Shown: positions 11,854 to 24,400 of the stretch, piece after piece | Position numbering within the stretch: the stretch's first letter is position 1 | Layout: each line of letters starts with the position of its first letter | Origin: Ceratodon purpureus | Taxonomy: Eukaryota; Streptophyta; Bryopsida; Pseudoditrichales; Ditrichaceae | Direction: 5' to 3' | Length of the DNA: 64,000 nt | Assembly: GCA_014871385.1 (NCBI GenBank) | Contig: CM026426.1 | Location: forward strand, 85,134,947 to 85,198,946 | Translations under genes and position numbers: made by a program | Notes under the pieces: model-generated | The model's input: the letters and a program-made list of their open reading frames with translations, nothing else | Databases searched by the model: none | Told to the model about the DNA's origin: nothing

Positions 11854-14171
11854 CTAAGCAAGCAGGATGGTGCTGCCACCACCTGGGGGCTTTCGGATAC
11901 CACCAACGGTGTTTCGAGCCTTGGGCTGATCGTTGGAGAAGATGTCACTTCCAGACATCTCTCTTACCTTGGCCACGCTGCGTTGGTGGTACAGAGGGGT
12001 CTCAGCGCTTGCGTTGTCATGAAATATGTTGTTTCCTGATAGCTCTGCGCTTTTCATCTCATGCTTCTTTTGACCGTAAGGGTCCGGGTTCTCTTCATGC
12101 AGTATGTTGTTGAGCGTTAGTTGGCTCCGCTTGCCTGCGGGCTGAAAGGCGGATGGGAAGAGAACAAATCGAGTGATATGTTAATAGATCGGAAGAGAAC
12201 CAAGTTTTTGTCAAGGAAGAACCCTGGTTTTAAATAGGTAGGCACTACTCAAGTTGCAGCACCAAGGTTTTCTAATATGTGAATTTCCTTCCTTACCTCC
12301 CGATTGTGAGCAGCTGCCTTTGCTGAATCCGAAGGACAGGGCCCAAAAATGTTGTCCCCTGCCATTTCTCTCGCTTTCGCATCTGAGAAAGAGAGTCTAC
12401 CTGTGAGGTCATTCAAGTTCTCATTGCTACTGCTAAGTTCCCTATGTTTTGCTCCATCGAAATGGCCAGCTGGTGTGTAATCGCTCCGATCTTCTCCACC
12501 ATATGAGCGCGGGCTTGCTCCTCTCGACGACTGTAAATGTACACAGACAGCGATGACGAATGTCAATAATTTTGTTCATTGAATGAGTGCAAAACCTGCA
12601 AGTGGACTGTCTTTAGTAGTTGGCAAATATTGATGGACATGATTCCTACAAGCAGACAAACCTCTCTTTCAAATTCCTGCACACCATGAAGCAATGATAA
12701 TTCATTCTTGGTATTATCAATTTTGAGGTCCAAGGAAGATTACTAACATTAAGATTGTTGGTCGACTGACGTGGAGGAAATCTGTTGTCTTCAGACTCCT
12801 GATAAGATCCACGTGATGGTGGATGGTAATCGTGATTTGAATAACCGAAAATGTTATTTCCATTCAGTTCTTTAGCTTTAGCATCTGAAGTGGGTCGACA
12901 TCTTGGTTCCTGATACCGGAAGAGTCCCCCCGATCCTTCCCTTCAGTAGTGATTATCGTCAACACAGCCGTGACCTTTGATAACAACATGAAGCTGTTGA
13001 TGGCAAAGCTAAACTTACTTTACTATTTTCTTGTGAAAACATTAAGAACCTGGTAATCAATGGGCGTGCTTCCAAATAATTCCTTGTGTTTGGCATCTGA
13101 TTGGATTCGACCTCGTGGTTGCTGTGGATCCACATCTCCTGGCCCTCAAGTTTAATGCTTTTTACATCGTGCTTAAAATGTGGAACCAGCAAATGAAAGA
13201 TGTTGTCTCATATTTATAAAATCTACGATTCAAAAGGATCTTTATCTCGGTAATTGGACAAAATCGACAACTACCAAAGGAAGGAAATAACCTGGTTCTC
13301 TCCTGCAGCAGGCGCCTTATCGAATCCTCCGTAGCCGGCGTCACCATCACATGAACCACTAGTCTCGTTAAAGATACCACTGCCATACATCTCTTTCCTC
13401 TTCTCGTCATAACCAGGCCGCCTGAAACAAGATAGAGCAGACAAGCAGAATTAGGCGACCCTGTTTTGCAACTAAAATTTCAACTCAAGCATTGGAGATG
13501 GCTTCCGGTCAATTACGCTAGAAATTGAGAGGCCTGATTCAGTGCACCCAAAAAAGTTGAACATGATGAATTGAATCAGTAGCAGTTATTTAAAGTATCC
13601 TGGTCACTTAACATTATAAAGCACTTCACAATAAAAGGTTAGAAACAAGACACTTTACTTCTTTTGCAAGGCTTCATTCTCAGCTGCTGTGGATTGTGAA
13701 CCAAAAGATATCGTGCTGTTCCCACCAGGTCCCTACACTCCACAACAACGAAATTTGTAAGTTTCCATGAAGACAGCAGTCAATTTTATTTTTATTTACT
13801 GTAATCCTGATCGAGACAACAAATTTGGTAAAGTGGTACTTTATCGGCATCCCAACGGAAGGAGCATTTTCTCTTTCAACGGATTCCATGTATGTGGACT
13901 CCCTTAATGTCTAATTTATTGGAAATGAAGTGCGCACCTGTTGATGTATGCGAGCGATGCCACGGCTGTTGTTGCTCTCACAAAGGCCGGCAGAGGGACG
14001 TGATCCGGTGTCCTCGTTTCCGGACTGCGAAAAGCTGTCGTCGTTCGCCTGGATGTTACGTCGAGATGCTGAAGGTGGTGTAGGATCCGACCAATTGGAG
14101 AGATTAATTGTAGAGATTCCCCCGGGAGGGTTCATTCCCCTGCTGCCTGGTTGCCCCTCGAGCTGAGGCAT
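11854..14171 (-). CDS. HN1-like / DUF4057-type protein with repeated K-x-x-E-[LM]-x-G-x-x-I-F motifs
   Basis: This resembles plant DUF4057 proteins (called hematological/neurological expressed-like in Arabidopsis), whose biochemical role is not established. Exons by GT..AG sites: 14171-about 13941, 13732-13659, about 13421-13291, about 13143-13049, about 12921-12745, about 12534-12299, about 12141-11854. The ATG at 14171 starts MPQLEGQPGSRG, soon followed by NPPGGISTINLSNWSD. Exon 2 carries GPGGNSTISFGSQ. Later exons each carry one or two copies of the motif: KRKEMYGSGIF, KHKELFGSTPI, KAKELNGNNIF, KAREMAGDNIF, KSAELSGNNIF and KVREMSGSDIF. The protein ends in KPPGGGSTILLA, close to the C-terminal PPGGGS element of animal HN1/JPT proteins. 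No stops or frameshifts are seen, so this appears to be an intact host gene. It lies in the same orientation as the fluoride exporter upstream. Confidence 0.75.
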
Positions 14172-15926
14172 TGCCTCAAAATTGGAATCTTGTTAACAAT
14201 CTCGCTCGAAGGGATAATTAACCACCACTCTTGCAGATGAGATCAGAAGCAATTTGCTCTACAATCCGGCAAGTCTTTGAATTAACTATCAACTCACACT
14301 TCACAAAATTTCAATGCAGCACAGTTTGTCATACCACACTCCCACCGACCGCAACGATTTATGGGCCCGACACGTACCGTCTGCACACCCCAGTATTTCC
14401 CAAAAACAAATTCTCTCCTGGGAATATACGAACTCTAGGCAGACCAAGACTTACTCGGGACCAAGATTATCGAAGCAGACCAAATACCGTATGGCCACTA
14501 AGCATTAATCAAACGTAGGAGATACGAGCAAATTCACACTCGCTCAACTCACACTCAAAACTAAAAGTTTCTTCAACAGAAAAAAGTCCTCCAAAACATC
14601 TGCCGATCACAGCACACAGCAAAATGGAACAAAAACTCCCACTAACACTGACAGGACGAGTGCCCAGTGAGAAGAAACGAAGAAGCTGACGGGAACAGAA
14701 AGGAGGGGGAGGAAGGGAAAATGACTCTAGATTGGAAGCTGGTGAAGCAGAACATGCAAAAGAAGGCTCTTCTCAACAGAAAGACAGACAGGCGGTGCGA
14801 AGAGAACCGCTCGCCCTGTCCCCACCTTCACCCGAGCATCGGTACTCAGTCACCTCACCCTCCACAGGTGCCACTTCTCCAATTGCGCGCTCTGTCCGTT
14901 GCAACCGTTTCAAATGGAAAATGTCGCGATTCGGAAGTTCATGCTCATTGAGGAAATTTAGCAACGAAACATACATAGCAAACTAGGTGATTAGAATATC
15001 ACCCACACTGGCCCTTAATAAAAATCACCCCGTCTCTGGGTAGTGTGAACTCAACCCCTACCAAACACACTTCAGCTATGTTTTGAACTCAAGAGAGGGA
15101 CCAAAGTGATGGTAAACACACTACGATTAAGTAGGAAGGAGAAGTGGCACCTTCACACGCAGACAGTATTGATGAGATAGCTGATATCTAAGAGATTAAA
15201 ACGTAGGCTTCAAAAAGGTCTGGTGAAAATCACAACAGAAGGCATTACTAGGTTTCGGATCTGAAGAATTGGCTATGGACGGCAGTTGCCTCGAAACGGA
15301 TCACCTCCTTGACCTCTTGTCTTCTGTATCAAAGTGACCAACTTTCTACTAGATTACTCCGAGGTAGTCCGTCTGGAAATATTTCTCAAGAACAAGGAGC
15401 CGTCATGGATGAAAGATATGTATCGTGGTTTCAGGAAGGTGCGGATTTCCTTTCTGTAAGGATTAAAGTTTCATGCAGTCTACAACGGCACAAGTAAACC
15501 CAAACTGCTAAGCTTAACATAACATTGAGGCGGTGCACAAACTTGTGCTCAGAAGGAATATCTTCAACATGAAAGGAATTCCTTTCGATTTTGTCATTCA
15601 AGAACATAATATTACAAATATTGTACAGGGGGGCCGAACTTGGGCACAGAGGCTATGACCAAGAATATGAGGGTTGCACTATACTTGGTGCAAACCAATT
15701 CAAGAGCAGCATTAAGCGACATGGGTACTCCTCTATTTCCTAATCACACGAATGCGACCACACATCTTTCCTGTAGTGGCCTGTAACTGGGAACTAAAAC
15801 AGCCTTGGTAACTTGCAATTCAGAGTGACAGGTGGATGTTAAATTCTGCGTAAAAGGATACTGCAATCAGGCTAAATGTGCCATCTCGGTTTTAGAATGG
15901 AAAAGTGGTTGTGAAGAGTATCACAA
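14172..15926. other. Intergenic region between FEX 3' end and HN1-like 5' end
   Basis: Both flanking genes run on the minus strand, so this 1.75-kb gap should hold the 3' UTR of the fluoride exporter and the promoter and 5' UTR of the HN1-like gene. Short frames at 14231-14518 and 14667-14986 have no domain signature. No repeat or RNA gene was recognised. Confidence 0.5.
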
Positions 15927-18179
15927 TTAGAGGTGATCTGTCAAGACTGGCAGAGTGTATACTAATAGACCCATAGAATAAGAGCAAACAAACATTATGC
16001 AAAAGTAAGCATAGGCTCGCCAACGCTTGGGACCTTGGTGTAGAGAGTGAATCTCGGTAACAAAAGTAGAGACAGTGCTCATGCATCCAAGCAGCCCAGT
16101 CTGTAGCCCCTTACAAAGTAGGGACGCATCCTCCGGTGACTGCATCAAACAGAAATAATTAGATTTTTGTTTTAATAGCATTGAAAAGAAAAGCAACGTG
16201 TTCTAGCAACACTACGATTCAAATCCCATCTTTACTGAAACCGCAAGTCTGAAAACAACAAGACAAAGAAAAACTCCAGATACGTATGTAAAAAAGGTAG
16301 TTTTTGTTTTGCAAACGAAGTATACCGCAAGAAGCACTGTGCCAAGCACAGCCTGGAGAGTTGCCGCAACAACATTGGTCAAAAGAGTTCCCACTGGTAG
16401 CCACTTCAGGTATTGGTTCCTTCCGATTCCCTGTCCATTGAGCCTCGCTAAAAGCCAGCGTGCCCACACACCAGGAGGACCCACCACACATGACAGCCAC
16501 AGACGCCTTCGTATGGTAGAATTCACGTCGATAACTGTGAGAAGCAGAGCAGCTACCCATAGGATAATACTGGTGGCTAAGAAGATAAACAACGAAATCT
16601 TCCGGCGACGAAGATTGTCAGGAGAAGGACCCCATTTCTTTTGCCAGTCTCTACGTGCACGGTCCCTCCTTATATGCATAAGACCTAGCCGTAGTGCTTT
16701 GGCAGAGTCCATCCCTACCAAAAGAGACATCTGCGACAGCTCCATGCCTGCAATACGCAACAAATTCATCGATGATTAAAACGTTGCATTCACAGCAGGA
16801 TTCGAAGGCAATCGTAGTGTCTAAAGTTGTGAGAATATTATAAAAGATTGCTGCGATCCGTTCACATTGAGAAATAACACTATGGAAATTACAACCGAAC
16901 GCTTACCGATGATTAAACCCACGATCGAACGCACCCAAAGTCCCTTCGTGATTAGAAAAATCAAAGCTTGGTTCCATGAAGCATACGTTGTGATACTGCC
17001 CATGAGCCCAGTGGAAAGCCCAATTACTAACAGTTCCGAAAACGCCGCTATGTCTTTTTTCAAAACAACTCCAACCCAACCCATAAAGAAACATCCGACC
17101 TGCAAGTTCACAACACTTTCAGAACAAGGATCTGAAATGAAGTACAGGGGAAGAACCACCAGTATGGAATCATAAGTAGGATGTAAAGCACCCAACATAT
17201 CAATATATAAAATAATGCAGAAAAACTCGATTAGCAAGAATGAGATATGCGTTCTCGTTCATTAAGAATTCATGAAGATTTGATTTTCTCACCATGTTGG
17301 AAGGAAGGTCAACCAATAATGAAGAATCCTCTGCCGTGATATTTGCTATGTTGGAAAACAGTATTCTCAAGCCATACCTGATGCAGACCTGTGCAGATAA
17401 TCCGACCATACAAAAAGCGCGTCAATCCCAATACTCTTAGAGTTTGGGAAGAATACATCACATATTACAGAATATCAAGTAGATTCATATTAGATCTGAT
17501 ACGTGAAAACCATTTTCAACTTCTACAAGTAGTGACACCCTAGACGATTCCTAAACCCTTCAGCTCTTGTCATAACTTATCACACTACGTCCCTACCACA
17601 CTGCACCAGCAGAGCTCAACGGGTTACACTATTCTGTCAGAGAGATTAAGGCTTGGAGACAACAAACAGTAATCACAACAGAGATATGGTAGATTTTCAG
17701 ACCCCTAGGATGCCAAATGTAGTGAGATGAGCCAGTGCCGAAACATACTCCATTGTTGGAGTCAGCCTTTCATGGATCACCTGCAGTCATTTCGCTATGA
17801 GACAAGAATCTAACATCTGGGAGCACCATTATAGTAACTCAAATACTTTCCAAATACAATCATGGCCAACAAATCAACAGCTAAAAAAACAGAAAAAAAC
17901 AACTATAAAAACCGAAACACAAGAAACATGGTTCACGGCTATTACCGGATCACCATGGATTGACTGCGGTTCCCGTACTTCAAATGCAGATATGACGCCT
18001 GGAGGTGACGAATCGGAGTGATTATTGAGATTATATTGCGTCATTAGAGCGCTTATGTTATCATGCGATTCCTTCTTGTCAGTTGTTGATGCCGAAGCAG
18101 AAGCATTATCTCTCTCTCCTGCTCCATCCCTCAACCGCTCTACCTCTACCCTCCTCCTTTCCTCGGTAGCCTCTATTTC
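15927..18179 (-). CDS. FEX: Fluoride export protein, FEX / CrcB family (two fused repeats); 5' end not resolved
   Basis: FEX proteins are membrane channels that let fluoride leave the cell; eukaryotic forms fuse two CrcB repeats in one chain. Exons by splice sites: 18179-17946, 17388-17293, 17099-16907, 16747-16326 and about 16142-15927. The first listed exon is hydrophilic and Ser/Glu-rich. Repeat 1 spans the junctions VCIRYGLRILF / LLVDLPSNM / VGCFFMGWVGVV and has GLSTGLMGSITTYASWNQ. Repeat 2 has GPPGVWARWLLARLNG, LPVGTLLTNVVAA and GCMSTVSTFVTEIH, the family's signature segments (N in the TLxxN element; TTYxxW and STVSTF pore segments). An acceptor AG sits directly before the 18179 exon, so at least one upstream exon is missing from this model. 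It may lie in 18.25-19.0 kb. No breaks are visible. Confidence 0.85.
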
Positions 18180-19134
18180 CTGCAAATCAAAATAACCAAG
18201 AAAATTTGGAATGTGAAAAAAGCGTCGCACGCAGTGTTAAACAGACCGCGTAATGTACAGTACAGCAAAGATCTGTACACATTTTGGCCTGAACCGTCAA
18301 CCTCTCCGCTATTGCTAATGCAACCTAAGCGCACAATTTCTGTGAATAGAGGGGATTAAAAAAAAGACCGAGGTTAAGTCAACACCAAGGCATGCACATG
18401 CCACCACGAAATTGCAAAACCAAACACGAGTAACATGCAGCTAGGGTTTATCGCTCCTAATGCCCCTCAACCTCAAGACAAAGACTTCCATATCTCGACA
18501 CACAAGACTCACTCACAAACACTCTAAACTTCCCACTATCAGAGTCACGCAGCTCCACACACATCACCCAATCGAAGATCGGCCGCAAAGCCAGCACCAA
18601 AAACCTACCTCACCAAACCCACACCACACAATACCCTAAAAGATGCCAAACGAAACCACACCTGGTCGATTGCAATGACAAGAGCACCCGCCTCCGCAGC
18701 CAAAGTGGAATGCGAACCCAGTAATCCCGCCCGTACGGGATGCAAGCATTGCTGCGCCACGGGCTGCATGCGCATCCCTTGCGCCACCACCCCATCCTTC
18801 CCGTCCACGACCCCACCCTGCCAATGCAGCATTGCCACCGCCCCACAATCCGCCACCCCACTTCCTTCGCTAACATTTCCTCCCTCCGGGAACCCGGCCA
18901 TAGCTCTAAGTCCCGACCGCCCACCACTCCCCTCTACACTACTCCCTGGAAACACCCCTCCTCTCCTCTCCCCACTCCGCACCCTCGAAACATTAGCCCC
19001 AAACACCCACTACTCTATACCTACACTACGTACCCCTCTCCTACGCAATCCCGAAACTCCCTCCTGGTCCCATCAATCGCTACATGTACGCCTACCCCTC
19101 CTCAACGGAACCGAAATTCCCCGCATGATGTCCC
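18180..19134 (-). other. Upstream region of FEX, candidate first exon
   Basis: This stretch is expected to contain the 5' exon and promoter of the fluoride exporter. An open minus-strand frame at 18605-19006 ends at a possible donor (GGTTTG then GTGAGG) and is GC-rich, but its protein shows no family match, so I do not call it coding. The region runs directly into the hexanucleotide tract that ends the gypsy element. Confidence 0.35.
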
Positions 19135-21422
19135 CCCTCTCCCTCTCCCTCTCCCTCTCCCTCTCCCTCTCCCTCTCCCTCTCCCTCTCCCTCTCCCTCT
19201 CCCTCTCCCTCTCCCTCTCCCTCTCCCTCTCCCTCTCCCTCTCCCTCTCCCTCTCCCTCTCCCTCTCCCTCTCCCTCTCCCTCTCCCTCTCCCTCTCCCT
19301 CTCCCTCTCCCTCTCCCTCTCCCTCTCCCTCTCCCTCTCCCTCTCCCTCTCCCTCTCCCTCTCCCTCTCCCTCTCCCTCTCCCTCTCCCTCTCCCTCTCC
19401 CTCTCCCTCTCCCTCTCCCTCTCCCTCTCCCTCTCCCTCTCCCTCTCCCTCTCCCTCTCCCTCTCCCTCTCCCTCTCCCTCTCCCTCTCCCTCTCCCTCT
19501 CCCTCTCCCTCTCCCTCTCCCTCTCCCTCTCCCTCTCCCTCTCCCTCTCCCTCTCCCTCTCCCTCTCCCTCTCCCTCTCCCTCTCCCTCTCCCTCTCCCT
19601 CTCCCTCTCCCTCTCCCTCTCCCTCTCCCTCTCCCTCTCCCTCTCCCTCTCCCTCTCCCTCTCCCTCTCCCTCTCCCTCTCCCTCTCCCTCTCCCTCTAG
19701 GATGTCCACGCGTTCTTCCGAGTTTCCAAGGTCTGGCTGGGTGGCAACCAGGGTGGAGCTGGAAGCTATGGCGGTCTCGGCAGGTGCTTTGCCCTTGTTG
19801 AGGTGTGGAGTCGTAAGCAGCACCGGGGGCGAGGTGATTTCAGGGACTATATGGGCGGTAATGGACATGGGTAAGGATGCCTCGGGAAGATCTCCTAGAG
19901 GATCCATATCCATGTCCGTTGTCTCCCAATCATGCTCCGACTGCTCCAATTCCAAGACCATCAGCGCGTTACCGATACACTGATCCACGTACTGCGAGGG
20001 TGGGGTATTGGTGACCGGAGGATGACTGCGAAGGTAATCGTGTGCATACTGTGCAATCAGGTTAGCTGCGTTATGGACCCATCCTACTTTGCTTGCTTCA
20101 AAAGTTTCCTTCACCTGTTCCATGGCTGTGCGTTCCTGCTGCAGGCGCGCGATTTCTTCTGGGACTGCTGCTGCAGGGACCGGATTTCCTTGGTGCTGCT
20201 TCAAGGCATTGTTGTTGGTGACCAAGGCTTTGCATCGTGCAAGGGTCTCGGCACTCTGCGCTTCCAGTGCCTTGATGCGTTCGGTGAGGAACATCTTTTC
20301 CTTGGTGAGTGTATCGACATGGTCCTGTGTGGCACGGAGCTCTAATTCGAGATTGCGTACCTGCTCCCGAAGGTTGTGGAGTGTCTGAGTGGTTTCTTCC
20401 ATTTGCTGCTTGGATTCGGTCCTTGCAGCCTCCACCTGTTTGTGAGCCAGGGCCTGTGCGGCTTGAACTGTCTGAGTTGCCTTGCGTCGGATGCGTTCTT
20501 CAAAGTCTTTGTGTGTCCTGTCGATCGTCTGATGCTCTTGCTCGGCCACATGAATAAATTGAAACACTGCCTCCATGCAGGTGGAGAGAGCGGCTTTCTT
20601 CGACTGAAACTCCGTGGCATGCGGTCCCCACGTAGGAGCTGTGGCCATGGACGTGGTCGGGGTTGACTCGGTGAGCCGCGGCCTCTTGCTGGAACCGGGT
20701 GCTGCATTGCCTTGGGCGGCTGCGCTGGCAATCTCACGCTGGACATCTAAAAACGTCCCCATGAGAGGCCCCTGATTATTCCTGCGGTGGAAGGAGAGAT
20801 AAAGTGCGATGTACGCGGACAGGAACGGACCTATGGGACTAGAGTATCCGGGCTTGCGACGGTACCCTTGGAGCTCAATCTTGCAGTGCTCCTCAAGCAG
20901 CAATCCCCAATTGATAGGCTCGCCCTTGTCGGCCACGAACAGGAGACGGAGTTGCTCAGCAGTGATAGCATTACAATCATTCTGAAAGTAAATCTGGCTA
21001 AGAATGCCGCGCATCCTAGCAAAGCAAGGGTCCTTGTAAATCTTCCCCAGGGCGAAAATATCATACCTGCCGTCCTCTCGGATGGTGTGGTCGAGGGTGC
21101 TGAGGTCAGGTTGAGGATGCGCACATGCGAGGCTCCATTCGGTCGCTCCAAGGCCGTCCCAGTCGAAGAACTTGTGCAGGTACCGACTTGAATATTGGAC
21201 CAAGACTCCCTCGACCATCCCAGATGGAAATTGCTCGTCTTCTGGGCGATCCCGGTTACTTGCAATGAATTCGTGACAATGTCGAATGTTAACCTTGCCC
21301 TCCAACAGCGTGTAGTAACGTCCCAATCCTGTCTTCGTGGTCCAGATGAGGTCCGGCCTCCGCTTCCACTCCATGATCTGGCGAGGCACAAAAAAGAGTG
21401 GGACTGGTTTCTTACGCTCCAT
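19092..21422 (-). CDS. Extra ORF downstream of gypsy integrase, coiled coil plus Glu-Gly tail
   Basis: The reading frame of the integrase C-terminus stays open past its natural end. From the ATG at 21422 it encodes a distinct module of about 776 residues. The first ~200 residues are globular-looking ([20 protein letters not shown], then [31 protein letters not shown]). A long coiled coil follows (about 20600-20080, e.g. [20 protein letters not shown]), then a Pro/Thr-rich stretch, and finally the hexamer-encoded (EG)n tail. I recognise no family. The position matches the env-like or extra-ORF slot of some plant gypsy elements, but no signal peptide or membrane segment is evident. It could instead be a captured host segment. 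Confidence 0.5.
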   Translation of the reverse strand: MERKKPVPLFFVPRQIMEWKRRPDLIWTTKTGLGRYYTLLEGKVNIRHCHEFIASNRDRPEDEQFPSGMVEGVLVQYSSRYLHKFFDWDGLGATEWSLACAHPQPDLSTLDHTIREDGRYDIFALGKIYKDPCFARMRGILSQIYFQNDCNAITAEQLRLLFVADKGEPINWGLLLEEHCKIELQGYRRKPGYSSPIGPFLSAYIALYLSFHRRNNQGPLMGTFLDVQREIASAAAQGNAAPGSSKRPRLTESTPTTSMATAPTWGPHATEFQSKKAALSTCMEAVFQFIHVAEQEHQTIDRTHKDFEERIRRKATQTVQAAQALAHKQVEAARTESKQQMEETTQTLHNLREQVRNLELELRATQDHVDTLTKEKMFLTERIKALEAQSAETLARCKALVTNNNALKQHQGNPVPAAAVPEEIARLQQERTAMEQVKETFEASKVGWVHNAANLIAQYAHDYLRSHPPVTNTPPSQYVDQCIGNALMVLELEQSEHDWETTDMDMDPLGDLPEASLPMSITAHIVPEITSPPVLLTTPHLNKGKAPAETAIASSSTLVATQPDLGNSEERVDILEGEGEGEGEGEGEGEGEGEGEGEGEGEGEGEGEGEGEGEGEGEGEGEGEGEGEGEGEGEGEGEGEGEGEGEGEGEGEGEGEGEGEGEGEGEGEGEGEGEGEGEGEGEGEGEGEGEGEGEGEGEGEGEGEGEGEGEGEGEGEGEGEGEGEGEGEGEGEGEGEGEGEGEGEGEGEGEGEGEGEGEGEGEGGHHAGNFGSVEEG
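19135..19698. repeat. Perfect (CCCTCT)n microsatellite, 94 copies
   Basis: 564 bases of uninterrupted CCCTCT (minus strand AGAGGG). On the minus strand it stays in frame with the ORF behind the gypsy integrase and would add about 188 alternating Glu-Gly residues. The GGG runs spaced by AGA satisfy the simple pattern for G-quadruplex formation many times over. It is not the plant telomere repeat. The absence of any substitution over 94 units points to recent expansion or to a collapsed or estimated assembly length. Confidence 0.95.
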
Positions 21423-21429
21423 GGTGCTA

Positions 21430-24400
21430 CTGCTACCCTGACTACCTGGGTGCTCTATCGTGGGCTGAACGTGGTGCAAGAGAGCGGGAAGGAGAAGAGA
21501 CAATGGTGAGCGAAGAGCCGTGGTGTGTGCGGAATGTGGAGCGCACGCAGCGTGGTGAGCCTCTGCACTGGGAGAGACGCCTGGGTGACCAAGGCCTTTC
21601 CTTGGTTGGCGCAAGGGCCCCAAGGGAGATGATGGGAGACGTTTGGGGCATGGTGTGACTGGATGGAGAAGACATAGACAGGTAGAACGGCGCTGGGGCG
21701 GCTGTAGGTGAGGATGACTGCCTAGCGAGGATGGTGGCGGCGGGGTCCTAGTAGTGCGGGGCCTACGGTTGGGTCTGGTTGTCCCATCCCTAGCCTGTCC
21801 CTTTGTGCCAAGGTAGTCTAGATCTACTCGAATGTGGTTTACATGGTATTCAGGGATGATTTGAGTCACATCCTGGGCAGTTTTTGGAAAATTTTGGCTG
21901 CCATGGGTTCCAAAATGTTTGGAAGTAACATACGCTGATTGTTTTTCTACATGGTTTGAATGTAATCGTTGGCATCGTGGTGTCAGGGAATTAACCTGTA
22001 CTTGGGTTTGGTTGGGTCCAGGATCCGAATGGGCTGGAAGAGTGGGCTCCCCTTCCTGATGAGAGGCTGAGCTGTCGGTAGCTTGGAGGAGTTCCTGTGC
22101 CTCGGTTGCCAAGGTTTTATGAATGTCTCCTAGGCTGAGTACGGGAAAGGTAATGGATGTTACTGAATGGTAATGTTTCAACTTGGTTGTGTTCACGATA
22201 GTTGCTTGTGGATCATAATTCGTGTCATTAGCTAACAGAACCGTGTTGTTGGGTAACACTAATTGGACTCTGTAAGGCCCATTCCACATGAATTCAAACT
22301 TTTGTTTTCTGAACTTGGGGTCCCTGGGGCACCATAACACGTGATCCCCTTTTTGAAACAGACGGGGGGGTCTGGAGGCCTGGAAGTACTTAGCTGTCAG
22401 TTCCTGTTTGCTTGTTATATTTTTTGTGGCGGAGGCCCTGACTTCTTCGAGATGATGAATGTCTTGGAGCCGGGCAGCAAGGACTCTATGGGGAGTGTAA
22501 TCCTTGGCTTGCAGGGTACTAAACATGGGGGCTATATACTCCATAGGGAGAAGAGGTTGTGTCTCGTAAACTAATTCAAAGGGACTGAACTGTGTGGCAC
22601 TTTTTGTGGCAACCCGATATGCCCATAGGGCTGCTGGCAGACAATCATCCCAGTCGGCCTGGTTAGCTTGGACAAACCTGCGGAGCATATTGATGAGTGT
22701 TTTATTTGTTGATTCGGCCTGGCCATTTCCCTGGGGGTAATAAACCGTGCTAGTCCTGTGCTTGATAACATGGTTATCCAGGAGGTCTTCGATGAGTGCA
22801 TTTACAAAATGGGATCCTTGGTCAGACACGATTTCAAGGGGACAACCAAATCGTGTAATAATATTTTCGTATATGAATGTGGCAGTGACGACGCCGTATT
22901 ATTCCGGAGGGGTCGGGCTTCTACCCATTTGGTCGTGTAATCCGTGGCAGCAAGGATATATTTATACCCTTGGCGAGTGACTGGGCGTATAGGTCCGACG
23001 AAATCTAGGCCCCATCGCTGGAACGGACCCAGGGGTGGAATGGACTTGAGAGGTACACGGCCCTGATGTTGAAAATTTGTCGTGGCCATTTGGCATGCAT
23101 GGCAGTGTTTAATGTATGCGTACACATCCTTATACAGTGTGGGCCACCAATATTTTGCAGTGAGCACTTTTTTGATGGTAGTCTCGGGCCCTTGGTGACC
23201 TCCTGCAGGGCCATTATGTAGGGTGGATATAATAGAATTCTGTTGTGACGTGGGTACACACAGTCGAAGTTCCTGGTCTGGACCACGGCGGTATAGGTGA
23301 TTTTGGACCATGGTGTAGGGAAGCGTTGTGCGAACAAAGCTGATCTTCCTGGTGCCGGTCAGTCCTGTTGGTATGGTGCCCATGGTTAGGTACTGAATGA
23401 TATTGTTGCGCCAATCGTCCTGGGAGTCCATGGTGATACTGGCCGTTTGTAAGTATGGCTCGTTGAAGGAGTCGTCGATACCCTCCTCGGTTGCCTGGGA
23501 ATCCCTGGATAAGTAATCGGCTACTACATGTCTTTTCCCTGGGACGTAGACTACCTCAAAGTCATATTCTAGAAGTATCATAACCCACCTTGCTACTCGT
23601 CCTGTGACCAATGGTTGGTTAACCAGATAAGAAAGACTGTGATGATCCACCATAAACCTGAACTTATTTCCCAATAAATAGTGACGGAATTTTGTGACAG
23701 CATAAATCATTGCTAGAGCTTCTCGTTCTGTAGTAGAATAGTTACGCTCAGCTTGGTTCAGAAGAGGGCTTGCGTATGCAACCGGTTGATCATATTTTCC
23801 TTGTAAGTTCTGGGCCAACATGACTCCCACGGCAATGTTTGAAGCGTCTGTGTGGACATGGAAAGGCTTGGACCAATCTGGGGCAATCAGGATGGGTGCC
23901 TTGGAATAAGCTTCCTTTATTTTGTCTAGGGCAGTCTGGGCCGCGGGGGTCCAATCCCGAGGATATGTATACCCGGCATGATTTAAAGCTGTAATGGGTG
24001 CAGTAAGATGGGCCAATTTTTCAATATATATTCTGTTAAACTGGGATAGTCCTAGGAGTCTTTGGACACCTTTTTGATTTTTTGGGGGTGTCATGTTAAG
24101 GATGTCTTGGATCTTCTCAGGGTCTAGAAGTTTGCCATGCTTGCAGACGATGTATACTAGGATAACCCCGGCAAAAAACAAAAACATACATTTTTCTGCA
24201 TTAAGACTTACTCCGTTTGCTCTGTAGGCATGGAAGATTTGGCGCAAGTGGGTGACATGGTCTTCCATGCGGCCATAGACCGTTCCATCATCCAGATATA
24301 TGCGAAAAAAACCGTTTGAGGTAGGGCCTGAAAATTAATTCCATGACTCTTTGGAATGTCATGGGGGCATTTTTGGCGCCAAAAGGCATCCTCTCAAATT

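Noticed and set aside
19135-19698. Telomeric or interstitial telomere repeat
   Set aside because: The unit CCCTCT differs from the plant telomere unit CCCTAAA, and no CCCTAAA copies adjoin it.
18675-19801. Long plus-strand frames of Ser-Leu or Pro-Leu repeats
   Set aside because: They are only the other reading frames of the (CCCTCT)n tract and its flanks.
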